Shown: positions 10,194 to 18,584 of the stretch, piece after piece | Position numbering within the stretch: the first letter of the stretch is position 1 | How the letters are laid out: every line of letters starts with the position of its first letter | DNA from: Roseivirga sp. BDSF3-8 | Lineage (GTDB): Bacteria; Bacteroidota; Bacteroidia; Cytophagales; Cyclobacteriaceae | Assembly: GCF_041449215.1 (NCBI RefSeq) | Contig: NZ_JBGNFV010000001.1 | Location: 4,481,001 to 4,545,000 of the forward strand | DNA: 64,000 nucleotides | Direction of reading: 5' to 3' | The notes under the pieces: model-generated | The model's input: the letters and a program-made list of their open reading frames with translations, nothing else | What the model was told of the DNA's origin: nothing | Database searches by the model: none | Position numbers and translations under genes: made by a program

Positions 10194-10314
10194 TGGGCAA
10201 TCAGATGTCCTTTTGATAACGGCCGGCGGTGGGTAGGGTTGGAGCGAAGAGGATAAACCTGGAAAATTTACGAGGCTTCCTTACCTTCGTACCGGACCAG
10301 ACCTTATAAATAGT

Positions 10315-11214
10315 ATGTGGAGAAAGATTGCGAAATATGGGTGTATGATCACTTTTTTTGGCGGCCTGCTGGCTGCAAGCCTGTTTTATGTGGGCATCAG
10401 TGCCATGGAAGATAAATATGAGCCTGGCCCGGAAGAGGTGGATAATAATGATGATAAAGCTCCTGTGGTGTTAATGGAAGGCTGGGACAACTACCTCAGT
10501 AGCTGTCAGGTAGCCGGTAGCATCACTATTTACGACCTCAGTGCCGGGCAGTGGTACACCAGTGACACAGCCGATATGAAAGTCAGGACCCTGCCCGCCT
10601 CTACTTTTAAAATATTGAATACCCTGATACTGCTGAAAGAAGGAGCTGTGGCCAGTGAAAAGGACAGTATATACTGGCCAGTAGCCTACGATACGGCTAA
10701 ATACGGCCACCGGCCGGATATCTATCACAGTATGCCGCTGGAGGAGGCCTTCCGTAAGTCTGCCGGATGGGCTTATATAGAGTTGGCTAAAAAGGTAGGC
10801 AAAGAAACTTATGCGCAATACCTCGAAAGGTTAGGGTATGGCAACGGCGACCTGTCCGTGGAGGGTATGGACTTCTGGAATTATGGTCCGTTTGGCGTCT
10901 CGCCCGAAGAACAGGTAATGGCTGTGATGGGCATCTATCACCGCTCCTTTCCCTTTTCAGAAGCTCACTATGATATACTGGAAGACATGATGGTGGTGGA
11001 AGAGAACGAGGCATATACTCTGCGAGCCAAAACAGGCTGGACACGCGCCGGTGGCACAGACACCGGCTGGTGGGTAGGCTATTTGAAAAAAACCGATAAT
11101 ACTTGGTTCTTTGCTACCAGAATTACAAAAGACAGGGAAACGCCGAATCCTGACTTCGGTGCCTGCCGTAAAGAGATCACCAGGCAGGTATTAAAAGAAC
11201 TAGACGCTTTGTAA
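10315..11214 (+). CDS. Class D beta-lactamase-like serine hydrolase
   Basis: 299 residues with an N-terminal membrane helix (about 8-30), so exported and possibly anchored. The class D set is largely complete: Ser96-x-x-Lys99 in PASTFK, YGN at 175-177, KTG at 239-241 followed by a GWWVGYL strand. The second motif, normally S-x-V, reads Ser149-Ala-Gly. The fold assignment is safe, but activity could be beta-lactam hydrolysis, carboxypeptidase or sensing. No regulator or resistance neighbour is present. Confidence 0.85.
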   Translation: MWRKIAKYGCMITFFGGLLAASLFYVGISAMEDKYEPGPEEVDNNDDKAPVVLMEGWDNYLSSCQVAGSITIYDLSAGQWYTSDTADMKVRTLPASTFKILNTLILLKEGAVASEKDSIYWPVAYDTAKYGHRPDIYHSMPLEEAFRKSAGWAYIELAKKVGKETYAQYLERLGYGNGDLSVEGMDFWNYGPFGVSPEEQVMAVMGIYHRSFPFSEAHYDILEDMMVVEENEAYTLRAKTGWTRAGGTDTGWWVGYLKKTDNTWFFATRITKDRETPNPDFGACRKEITRQVLKELDAL

Positions 11215-11411
11215 AAATATATATTTCGCTTATGGCCCCAGCTTTCTATTTATTATAGCCCTTACCCTTCAGCCTATCTGACTTTTCCGACACACAACCT
11301 TCCAGAGGGGCAAGGTAGAGGAGGTCTCGTTAATTTAATTAACCCTGCCATATGGCGTACTGGCATCATAGATGATGAAACTTATGCCATGTGCTTAATA
11401 TTTAATACTTT

Positions 11412-11960
11412 ATGGAAGCTAAAGAAGCAAAAGGGCTTTCCAAATTCCTCAGCTTTATACTCAGGCATAAACCGGAAACCATCGGTATCACCCTTGATAA
11501 GGGAGGCTGGGCTAACATAGATGAACTGATCGAAAAGTCCCGGTCAGATATGCACCCCGGATTTGACCGTGAAAAGCTCGAATTTATCGTCAGCCATAAT
11601 AATAAACAGCGCTTTTCTTTTTCGGAAGACGGTCGGAAGATCCGGGCCAATCAGGGGCACTCCATTCCGGTAGACCTGGGCCTTATGCCCAAAGAACCAC
11701 CTCATTCGCTCTTTCACGGGACGGCTGATAAGAATGTAGCCTCTATTATGGCAGGCGGACTGCAGCGGCAATCACGGCATCACGTACATCTTTCCGCAGA
11801 TAAGGCGACTGCCAAAGCAGTAGGTATGCGCTATGGCAAGCCTGTCATACTGACCATACACTCCCGGCGTATGCATGAGGAGGGTCATGTGTTCTTCCAG
11901 TCCGAAAATGGCGTTTGGCTCACTCTGGAGGTGCCCGTGAGTTATATAGACTTTAATTGA
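11412..11960 (+). CDS. kptA: RNA 2'-phosphotransferase, Tpt1/KptA family
   Basis: 182 residues, the normal length. The N-terminal winged-helix part has LSKFLSFILRHKPETIGI and GGWANIDELI. The ADP-ribosyltransferase-like C-terminal part has LFHGTADKNVASIMAGGL, HHVHLSAD and HVFFQSENGVWLT, which carry the conserved Arg/His residues. The family removes a 2'-phosphate from RNA using NAD+. In bacteria the natural substrate is unclear because no tRNA-splicing pathway makes it. The next gene begins 9 bp downstream. Confidence 0.95.
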   Translation: MEAKEAKGLSKFLSFILRHKPETIGITLDKGGWANIDELIEKSRSDMHPGFDREKLEFIVSHNNKQRFSFSEDGRKIRANQGHSIPVDLGLMPKEPPHSLFHGTADKNVASIMAGGLQRQSRHHVHLSADKATAKAVGMRYGKPVILTIHSRRMHEEGHVFFQSENGVWLTLEVPVSYIDFN

Positions 11961-11969
11961 TTATACCTG

Positions 11970-12446
11970 ATGAGTGATGAAATTATCCCCTTATCGGATA
12001 AGGACAGGGAGGTGCTGAAACTTGATAGAGAACATATCATGAAAAATAAAAGAAGTCAGGTAATTACCTGGCTTCTCATATTAATCGGTGTACCCGTGGT
12101 CATCGGTGCGTATATGCACTATAAGGAAGGAAAAGACTTTTTGATCACTCTTCCCTGGCTTTTTGCCATATGTAGTGTTTTTTCTATACCCATGCTGGTA
12201 CTCACCCTCATCTCATCCGGCAGGCAGCTCAGCACATGTAACGAGGATATTAAGGCTGGTATGAAAAAGCGTAAGCAGTCTGCTATTGTCTCTATTGATA
12301 GGTTTAATAAAAATAGTCATTTGAATGATGGTATGATTGTTTACCTCTAGGATGATGAGATGAGGAAATCCAGTAGGATAGGCGATACCATTGAATATGA
12401 AGTGTCAATAAGTGAAAAAACCACCTTTACCTGTAAGGTAATTTAA
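11970..12446 (+). pseudogene. Small two-helix membrane protein gene interrupted by an in-frame TAG
   Basis: A 126-codon frame (ATG 11970, TAG 12348-12350) encodes a basic N-terminus, two membrane helices (about 30-50 and 60-82) and a soluble C-terminus. After the TAG the same frame stays open for 31 more codons to TAA 12444-12446. The extension includes IGDTIEYEVSISEKTTFTC, which reads like the rest of a domain. A single nonsense change, a sequencing error or a natural short form are all possible. The extended frame stops just inside the end of the convergent HTH gene. No family was recognised. Confidence 0.6.
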
Positions 12447-12994
12447 GAAAGCCCCCAGGCCATCCCCTTCTTGTAGCTCATCAGTTTTGCTTCAAGGGCA
12501 TCAGCGGCCGCACGTAGTTCCAGCAGCCTCGAAAGGCTAGCCTTCTGCAGCCGTTTTTCCATTTTCATTGTCTGCAGCTTCAGCAGTCCTTGAATCGGTT
12601 GTGGCTCTTTAGCTATTACTTCCTGCAGAATGGGTTGTAACCTGATAGCACGTAAAACCTTCTGCCTTGTCTTTTCAGCTTCTTCCAGCTGGCGTTTAGC
12701 ACGTATCAGCGCCTCTTCGGTTTCGAGGATTTTTAGCCGGATATATGCGTCCAGGGCTTTCCGTTCATCTGCTTCTGTTTCGCTCAAGGGGCTTTCATCC
12801 TGAGCTTTAGCCTCCATAGCTGTTTGCGCTGCCTGGTATAACTCCAGCAGCTTTATGTTCGCTTTAGCGGACACCTCCCGTTCGCCTAGTTCTACCAGGG
12901 AGTATAAACTTCTTTTTATACCCAGGTAGGCCGCCATTTGCGTTTGTGTCCAGCCTAAGTCTGTGCGTAACTCATTGATCCATTTTGAAGCCAT
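12443..12994 (-). CDS. XRE-type HTH protein with coiled-coil tail
   Basis: 183 residues. Residues 5-60 form a Cro/C1-type helix-turn-helix (LGWTQTQMAAYLGIKRSLYS, then VELGEREVS). The rest is a long charged helical region rich in Glu, Lys and Gln, probably a coiled coil for oligomerisation. Its upstream region carries six copies of a GTRGCA hexamer, which suggests autoregulation (inference). No target gene is evident beyond itself. Confidence 0.8.
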   Translation of the reverse strand: MASKWINELRTDLGWTQTQMAAYLGIKRSLYSLVELGEREVSAKANIKLLELYQAAQTAMEAKAQDESPLSETEADERKALDAYIRLKILETEEALIRAKRQLEEAEKTRQKVLRAIRLQPILQEVIAKEPQPIQGLLKLQTMKMEKRLQKASLSRLLELRAAADALEAKLMSYKKGMAWGLS

Positions 12995-13007
12995 TCGTTT
13001 ACTATTT

Positions 13008-13095
13008 GTAGCAATTTACCCCAGCAGAAAATAAATGCTACATTTTTGTGGCATTTATTATGTGGCAATTTTTTCTGCTACAAATAAATTGCTAC
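13008..13095. promoter_or_regulatory. Hexamer array, probable operator of the XRE regulator
   Basis: Six copies of GTRGCA lie within 88 bp: forward at 13008, 13048 and 13062, and reverse (TGCTAC) at 13036, 13076 and 13090. The last four are spaced 14 bp start to start. The outer pair forms an 11-bp perfect inverted repeat (13008-13018 / 13085-13095), and 13023-13031 / 13071-13079 form a 9-bp one. The array ends 14 bp from the start codon of the HTH gene, where its promoter should lie. Confidence 0.6.
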
Positions 13096-13273
13096 GATTT
13101 TAACGGTATTCAGGTAGGCGGTGGCGGGGTGCATTGGTTGCCTTGTAGCTAATAAAGATCCTATCTAAGTAAAATTTACCAGATACATTATATTTGATTG
13201 ACTGTGGAATGGTACTGGTAAACCTAAGGCAAAAAAGGAGCCGTATAAGATAAATTATGATGAGAATGGTAGA

Positions 13274-13615
13274 ATGATGAAAATGATCAATCTCATGCCT
13301 ACTGCCTCGACTTACTGGTATACGAATACCGGTACGGTTCTGTGGTGGGAAATAGCCCGTATTGCCTATACGGCTATTATGATGCTGACAGGATACGCCA
13401 GCTTTTATATTGCTTTCATTAGTATCCCTTTTATCTATCTCCTAATGGGCTTGACCTTACAGGCATTATACACTTTTGGGTGGGTTATCGAGCTAGGTAT
13501 TCTCCGGCAAAAAAGCTATGAAAAGCGGAAAAATTTCCGTATAGTTTACTATTTGGTATATTTATCACTCTCAGTTTTTATCGTATTTGGGTTTTCGCTA
13601 AGCATACTACTCTAA
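13274..13615 (+). CDS. Small membrane protein of unknown function
   Basis: 113 residues with about three hydrophobic helices (near 25-70 and 88-113) and a basic loop (RQKSYEKRKNFR). The start is uncertain: the frame is open back to 13202, and the upstream codons give a plausible KPKAKKEPYKINYDENGRM stretch. The gene may therefore be longer or a truncated remnant of something larger. Its stop overlaps the next start (TAATG), giving a three-gene micro-operon. Confidence 0.5.
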   Translation: MMKMINLMPTASTYWYTNTGTVLWWEIARIAYTAIMMLTGYASFYIAFISIPFIYLLMGLTLQALYTFGWVIELGILRQKSYEKRKNFRIVYYLVYLSLSVFIVFGFSLSILL

Positions 13616-13791
13616 TGTTACGCCATTATTTCTTAGTCAGCTTTTTACTGTTATCGTTTTCTTGTAATAACCAACACAACTACATACAAGTGCATCAACA
13701 AAATCTTACCAATGAACAGGTGAAAAACCATGAATTTCTGAAAGGAATGTACGATGATGATTACTTCCTGACGGGCTGGTTGATAGAGTGA
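13615..13791 (+). CDS. Very small lipoprotein
   Basis: 58 codons from ATG 13615, which overlaps the preceding stop by one base. The N-terminus MLRHYFLVSFLLLSFSC is a compact lipoprotein signal with the lipobox cysteine at residue 17, followed by NNQHNYIQ. The C-terminal half is acidic (YDDDYFLTGWLIE). The next GTG start lies inside its stop codon region, so all three small genes appear translationally coupled. No family was recognised. Confidence 0.55.
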   Translation: MLRHYFLVSFLLLSFSCNNQHNYIQVHQQNLTNEQVKNHEFLKGMYDDDYFLTGWLIE

Positions 13792-14039
13792 AAAACGTAT
13801 TAGTGACTCTGTGCTTTCAGATAGAAAGCGAAAAGCCTAAGGATCTGGAGGCGCTTTATGCCCTTACCCATGAAGCGACGGAAAGAATTAATGATCTGGA
13901 GGATGATTTTTTCGCACAAGGTAGTGAGATAGAGACCGCAGCAAGAGAGATCATCGCTATCGAATTTGAATATATTGCTCAATCCTATGGGTTCGCTGAG
14001 GCTGATATAGAAGAGCTTATTGCTCCCAGAAACTGGTAA
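13788..14039 (+). CDS. Small acidic helical protein of unknown function
   Basis: 83 residues from a GTG start that overlaps the preceding TGA by 4 bp. The sequence is acidic and helical (THEATERINDLEDDFFAQGS, AEADIEELI), with no signal peptide. Its position at the end of a micro-operon and its small acidic nature are like many immunity or adaptor proteins, but nothing in the sequence proves this. A short GC hairpin (14052-14064) follows the stop. Confidence 0.55.
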   Translation: MKNVLVTLCFQIESEKPKDLEALYALTHEATERINDLEDDFFAQGSEIETAAREIIAIEFEYIAQSYGFAEADIEELIAPRNW

Positions 14040-14051
14040 GGTAAGTGAAAA

Positions 14052-14064
14052 AGCCCCAGGGGCT
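14052..14064. terminator. Short GC hairpin after the micro-operon
   Basis: AGCCCC (14052-14057) and GGGGCT (14059-14064) form a perfect stem with a one-base centre. No T run follows on the plus strand, so function as a terminator is doubtful. Confidence 0.3.
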
Positions 14065-14186
14065 GTTCAGACCCTTCTGTTTATTTAGTAAGGTTCTATA
14101 ATTCAGTAAGTTGTGATGGTATTTGTTCTTTATTTATTGTAGATTAATACATTAATAAAATTTTATAATACCTACCCTTACTACCT

Positions 14187-14423
14187 ATGGAAAACGACAA
14201 GCAAAAAATGATTGACGAGTCAGCAAAAATGATAAAAGAGTTGGCTGCCGATCAGAAAATCCAGGTCAAGTTGTCTGAAGAACAATATGCTGCTCTTGAA
14301 GAACACTGGCATAACTGGGATCCTAAAAAACCTGCACAACTCACCTTTATAGTAGATGGTAAAGAGCGGGCAGATATTAAGGTAGCTGCTTATACATACC
14401 GCGGAGATACTTGCTGTGTATAA
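14187..14423 (+). CDS. Candidate RiPP precursor peptide
   Basis: 78 residues, with no signal peptide. A charged helical N-terminal part (residues 1-45, leader-like) is followed by a short beta-prone stretch, and the end reads TYRGDTCCV with adjacent Cys76 and Cys77. The stop codon overlaps by one base the start of a SagB-type dehydrogenase, an enzyme class that oxidises azolines to azoles in thiazole/oxazole-modified peptides. The Ser/Thr/Cys-poor body and the absence of a YcaO cyclodehydratase in the window argue for caution. The precursor role is inferred from context. Confidence 0.5.
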   Translation: MENDKQKMIDESAKMIKELAADQKIQVKLSEEQYAALEEHWHNWDPKKPAQLTFIVDGKERADIKVAAYTYRGDTCCV

Positions 14424-15475
14424 TGCAGGCACACCTTAAAAGGAGCTCTGCGCTGATATTTTACTATAATGACGGACAATTTACCGGAGAAAATTATGTT
14501 TCCGGTAAATTGGCTGTTTTAAGTCCTCCTGTATTGGGTGTACTGGATAAGTGCAGTGATTTTCTGCCCTATCATAAAATAATAGAAGCACTTTCGCATG
14601 TACCTGAGGCCGAAAAGCTAATTGATTCTTTACTTGAGCGGGATATTTTAGTAAAGCAGGGAAGCGATATAGCCGCACGTGAAGCTACGATCGATTCCTG
14701 GGAATGGGACCTGCCGGCAAGGCACTACCACGCCCGTACAAATTACGTCAGCTTCGAAGCCAATAATACGTATGTATATGCAGAGCTGGATAAAAAGGCC
14801 CGTGAAAAAATCCCCCCTTCACCCTATTATGAAATTGAAGGATTAGCCTATATAAATCTGCCTGGTCCGGGCACATTACCCTCATTAACCCTGCAGGAAA
14901 CCCTACTGGCCCGCAGAACCTGTAGAAAGTTTTCAGGGAGCAGCATTTCTTCCTTCCGGTTCAGTGATTTATTATACTACTCTTTTGGTAAAACAGGCGA
15001 GTTGAATGGTGGAAGTATTGGTGATGTTATTTTCAAAACCAGTCCCTCAGGGGGTGCCAGGCATCCGGCTGAAATATATGTGGTGGTGAATAATGTTGAA
15101 GGCTGGGAGGCAGGTATTTATCACTATAACACAAAAACACATAGCCTTGGCCTTATAGAGGCAGGAGACTTCAGAGAGTGGGGAGTACATGTATGCTCTA
15201 AGCAGGAGTGGGTTAAAGATGCCTCGGTGGTTTGTATTCTCACTTCCATGCTTAAACGGAATATGTGGAAGTATGAGAACAGCCATGCCTACCGGGTGAT
15301 CAATATGGATTTAGGCCATCTGGGACAGACCTTTCATCTTGTGAGTACGGCTATGGGGTTGGGGCCTTTTACGACAGCAGCCCTTAATTGTAAACTGATC
15401 GAGGATAAGCTTGCTAACGACCCCTACCTGCAGCCTGCTCTTTACGCGTGTGCAGCAGGCTGGGCAGTGGACTAG
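14423..15475 (+). CDS. SagB-type FMN dehydrogenase (nitroreductase superfamily)
   Basis: 350 residues from ATG 14423. Residues 1-100 form a winged-helix-like domain (KLAVLSPPVLGVLDKC, SLLERDILV) common in front of SagB enzymes. The C-terminal nitroreductase fold carries TLLARRTCRKFSG and the hallmark SPSGGARHPAEIYVVV FMN-binding segment. The closing helix region is GLGPFTTAALN. In RiPP pathways such enzymes oxidise azoline rings to azoles; some relatives act elsewhere. It is coupled to the 78-residue peptide gene just upstream. No YcaO, transporter or protease gene is adjacent. Confidence 0.85.
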   Translation: MQAHLKRSSALIFYYNDGQFTGENYVSGKLAVLSPPVLGVLDKCSDFLPYHKIIEALSHVPEAEKLIDSLLERDILVKQGSDIAAREATIDSWEWDLPARHYHARTNYVSFEANNTYVYAELDKKAREKIPPSPYYEIEGLAYINLPGPGTLPSLTLQETLLARRTCRKFSGSSISSFRFSDLLYYSFGKTGELNGGSIGDVIFKTSPSGGARHPAEIYVVVNNVEGWEAGIYHYNTKTHSLGLIEAGDFREWGVHVCSKQEWVKDASVVCILTSMLKRNMWKYENSHAYRVINMDLGHLGQTFHLVSTAMGLGPFTTAALNCKLIEDKLANDPYLQPALYACAAGWAVD

Positions 15476-15548
15476 GCGAAAATTATCATCTGCATCGCTT
15501 GCCTGATCATTTCCATCATACCTATGAGAGGGATGCCGCATCATATCT

Positions 15549-15577
15549 GAGCGGGAAATAAATCTTATTTCCCGCTC
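15549..15577. terminator. Bidirectional terminator between convergent genes
   Basis: A perfect 13-bp stem, GAGCGGGAAATAA (15549-15561) and TTATTTCCCGCTC (15565-15577), with a 3-base loop. It includes the stop codon of the minus-strand lipoprotein gene and lies 74 bp after the dehydrogenase gene. The A/T bases of the stem supply partial U tracts in both directions. Confidence 0.75.
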
Positions 15578-16110
15578 CTGACTAATCTTCCTACCACGAA
15601 AGGGCTATCGTCCAGGCTGCTGGCATCGTCATTTACCTGCAGGTCTGCCCGGAACAGGTCGCCGGTATGCAGGCCTGAGGTAGTATATTCTCTCAGGTCG
15701 GAACTACCTTCCATAATCAGCTCTTCGGTGGAGAGCGCCGGGGTAGGGAAATATACGGTTATCGTATCGTCCATATCTAATTGAGCATCAAAACCGTCGC
15801 CCAATCCGATCAGGCTTACCACCCTTATTTCAGCACGGCAGGGCAGGCTGTCGCAATAGGTGTGGTTCAGATCAGAGGCTTCTTCCGGTAATAATATATT
15901 TACCACTTCCCCCATAATGCGGGCCGTGGCTGGCGGCACCTTTTCCCCCAGGTCAGGAGCTTCCATGTCCTCCGTATCCAGGGTCGTTTCTATCGTGGCT
16001 TCAGGTATATTGGTGCCTGTTTCCGTATTGCGGCAGGCACTAAACACAAGTGTGAAAAGGCCGAGAGCGAGTATATAATAAAAGGATGTATGTGTCTTCG
16101 TGGTTTCCAT
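15565..16110 (-). CDS. Lipoprotein of unknown function
   Basis: 181 residues. The signal peptide ends in the lipobox LVFSACRN. A low-complexity Thr/Glu linker follows, then a beta-rich domain with ARIMGEVVNILLPE, CRAEIRVVSL and TGDLFRADLQV, suggesting an OB-like or beta-sandwich fold. Two cysteines (CDSLPC) could form a disulphide. I do not recognise a family. Confidence 0.65.
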   Translation of the reverse strand: METTKTHTSFYYILALGLFTLVFSACRNTETGTNIPEATIETTLDTEDMEAPDLGEKVPPATARIMGEVVNILLPEEASDLNHTYCDSLPCRAEIRVVSLIGLGDGFDAQLDMDDTITVYFPTPALSTEELIMEGSSDLREYTTSGLHTGDLFRADLQVNDDASSLDDSPFVVGRLVRSGK

Positions 16111-16202
16111 ACTTATCCTACAGTCTTCATGCCAATTTGTTTAACGAAAAGCCCCTAAAACCTTAACGAATTCTTGCCGTTATCAACATAAACACGCAAG
16201 TA

Positions 16203-16730
16203 ATGGAAAAGGAAGCCCCACTTACTATAAAAGATGGCAGGGTAGTAACCCTGAGGTACCTATTAAGAGAAAACGATGAACGCGGGCAGGTTCTTGAGGT
16301 GATGGATAATTACTACCCATTTGAATTCCTGTTTGGCACCGGCTCATTACTACCTGCCTTTGAAGATAAGCTGAAGGGTCTTTCTGAGCGTGACTACTTC
16401 ACTTTTACACTAGCGCCGGATGAGGCATACGGTCAGCCGCAGGCAGAAAATATCATTGATGTGCCCATGAGTGCTTTTGAGATGGACGGACGGGTACCCG
16501 ATGGCATGCTGGCAGAGGGCCAGACGCTCACCCTGAAAGACGACCAGGGTGACCCCCATACCGGCCGGGTGGTAGAGTGGAATAAGGAGACCGTAAAAAT
16601 GGATTTTAACCATGTGATGACGGGTAAAACCCTGCACTTTTCGGGCCAGGTACTACATATAAGAGAGGCAACGCCTGAGGAGCTTGCCCGCAACCACCAT
16701 ATTCCCGCTGACGGCATCAGAAGAGACTAA
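16203..16730 (+). CDS. slyD: FKBP-type peptidyl-prolyl isomerase, SlyD-like
   Basis: 175 residues. It has the SlyD layout: a short FKBP start (VVTLRYLLREN), YPFEFLFGTGSLLPAFEDKLKGL, the FTLAPDEAYG motif, an inserted IF (insert-in-flap) chaperone domain at about 75-130, and the FNHVMTGKTLHFSGQVLHIREAT end. SlyD catalyses prolyl isomerisation and acts as a chaperone. The metal-binding His/Cys-rich tail of E. coli SlyD is missing. ravA starts 25 bp downstream, so co-transcription is likely. Confidence 0.93.
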   Translation: MEKEAPLTIKDGRVVTLRYLLRENDERGQVLEVMDNYYPFEFLFGTGSLLPAFEDKLKGLSERDYFTFTLAPDEAYGQPQAENIIDVPMSAFEMDGRVPDGMLAEGQTLTLKDDQGDPHTGRVVEWNKETVKMDFNHVMTGKTLHFSGQVLHIREATPEELARNHHIPADGIRRD

Positions 16731-16755
16731 TTACAAGGCTTATTAAGAAGATTTC

Positions 16756-18357
16756 ATGGAACAGGAAACGGTGACAGAGGCCCGTGAGACGGCTGCAGTT
16801 CAGTCCACAATACAGGTAAGAGATAAGACCGCCCGCCTTATCAAGGCGCTCACCAAGGGGCTCTATGAACGTGAAGAGGTAATCAAGCTGTCTCTGCTGG
16901 CTGCTGTGGCAGGGGAGAGTATTTTTCTGCTGGGCCCTCCCGGTGTGGGCAAGAGTCTGATAGCGAGACGGCTAAAGCATGCCTTCCGCGATGGAAAGTC
17001 CTTTGAGTACCTCATGAGCCGGTTTAGTACACCCGACGAAGTATTTGGCCCTATTTCTATACAAAAACTCCGTGAGGAAGACCGCTATGAGCGCAAAACC
17101 GATCAATACCTGCCCGGGGCTAACGTGGTGTTTCTGGATGAAATATGGAAAAGCAGTCCGGCCATACAAAATGCGCTGCTTACCATCTTAAATGAAAAAA
17201 TATACCGTAACGGAGAGCAGGAGATGAAAGTGGATCTGCACGGAATCATCGCTGCCAGTAATGAACTGCCGCCGGAAGGCGAAAGCTTTGAGCCCCTCTG
17301 GGACCGCTTCCTTATCCGGTATAAGATGGATGGTATACAAAAGTCACGAAACTTCCTGCGCATGATCACCGATACGCAGGATGTCTATGAGGTACAGGTA
17401 GCCCCTCAGGATCAGATTAGTAATAGCGAGCTAAAAGAATGGAGCAAGGCCATAGACCAGGTAGAGGTGCCCGATGAGGTACTGGATACCATACAGGTAA
17501 TCCGTAAAAAGGTAGAGGACTACAATACCTCCCGTAAAGACCGCGCCTCGCTGGTGCTGACCTATGATCGCCGCTGGAAGAAGATTATACGTCTGATGCG
17601 TACAAGTGCATTCCTGAACGACCGCCCCAAGGCAGATCTGATGGACTGCTTTCTGATCATCCATTGCCTGTGGAATAAACCCGGTCAGGAGGAGGTGATC
17701 CGGGAAATAGTAGGGGAGAGCATCCGCAAACACGGCTATAGCCTTACTACCCGCCTGAGCATGCTGAAAAAGGAGACAGAGGCGTTTGACAAAGAGGTGG
17801 ACGGAGAAATACGCATTCGTAATACGGTAACACGCGAAATGCCCAAGCCCTATGAAGAAACCTATTTCGAGCTGGTGAAAGACAGTAGTCAGTTTGATGG
17901 TAAGTACATCCGCATCAATGACTTTCATAAGCTGAGCAGGGAGGAGTTTACTGTGACTAACTTTTATGATGAAGAAAATAACCTGGTAAATCGCCTTGAG
18001 ACTAAGAAAGGCCTTACCGAACATACGGTGCTGGTTAAGTATAGCTCAGTAGAATATAGCTTCAGCCTTATAACGATGAAGCAGGAAGAAACGGAGATGC
18101 TCATGAAGAAGCCTCACCGGCTGGTACAGCAGTTCTGGAATGAGCGCTACGAAAAGCTGCATGGTTACATCCTGCAGCAGATAGACCGGCTGGAGGCCGA
18201 AAGCCCGGAGGAATTAGACCAGGTGGAAACCAATCTGTTTATTGACCACCGGTTGGCTCCCATCGTCACGGCTAATCACCGTGAGGTGACCGAGGCCCTG
18301 CATCGGGTACGCCTGCAATTAGAGCAAATCAAATACAGCTATGATAATATTTCCTGA
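16756..18357 (+). CDS. ravA: MoxR-family AAA+ ATPase RavA
   Basis: 533 residues. Walker A GPPGVGKS is at 60-67, Walker B VVFLDE ends at 129, and the sensor region IIAASNELPPEGE has the typical MoxR form. The C-terminal half carries the helical and triple-helical regions of RavA. RavA and its partner ViaA (here 19534-21159) form a chaperone-like pair linked in E. coli to respiratory complexes and aminoglycoside sensitivity. Normally the two genes are adjacent; here 1.2 kb holding a small peptide gene and an IS200-type element separates them. Confidence 0.92.
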   Translation: MEQETVTEARETAAVQSTIQVRDKTARLIKALTKGLYEREEVIKLSLLAAVAGESIFLLGPPGVGKSLIARRLKHAFRDGKSFEYLMSRFSTPDEVFGPISIQKLREEDRYERKTDQYLPGANVVFLDEIWKSSPAIQNALLTILNEKIYRNGEQEMKVDLHGIIAASNELPPEGESFEPLWDRFLIRYKMDGIQKSRNFLRMITDTQDVYEVQVAPQDQISNSELKEWSKAIDQVEVPDEVLDTIQVIRKKVEDYNTSRKDRASLVLTYDRRWKKIIRLMRTSAFLNDRPKADLMDCFLIIHCLWNKPGQEEVIREIVGESIRKHGYSLTTRLSMLKKETEAFDKEVDGEIRIRNTVTREMPKPYEETYFELVKDSSQFDGKYIRINDFHKLSREEFTVTNFYDEENNLVNRLETKKGLTEHTVLVKYSSVEYSFSLITMKQEETEMLMKKPHRLVQQFWNERYEKLHGYILQQIDRLEAESPEELDQVETNLFIDHRLAPIVTANHREVTEALHRVRLQLEQIKYSYDNIS

Positions 18358-18520
18358 AAAAAATGCTTTATCTAAACAGACTATACATCCGGGTTTGATG
18401 GTAAGTTATAGCTGATTATGCCCTTATGTCTGATTAGTGAAATTTGATTTAAAGCTTGTTTTTAAGAGGATATGCAGAAGGTATAACGCGTAGGTACAGG
18501 CGTTTTTTGAATAGGGGGTA

Positions 18521-18528
18521 GGTATTTG
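18521..18528 (+). promoter_or_regulatory. Shared upstream element of the pinensin-like gene
   Basis: GGTATTTG followed by T-TATTA lies 64 bp before the small peptide start. The same octamer, followed by GTATATTA, lies at 21249-21256, 60 bp before the second pinensin-like gene. The matching distance suggests a common promoter element, though an 8-mer alone is weak. Confidence 0.3.
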
Positions 18529-18584
18529 TTATTATGAATAAGGCTGATACAGTCTTTCATTAATAATTTAACCAAACTATCCTG

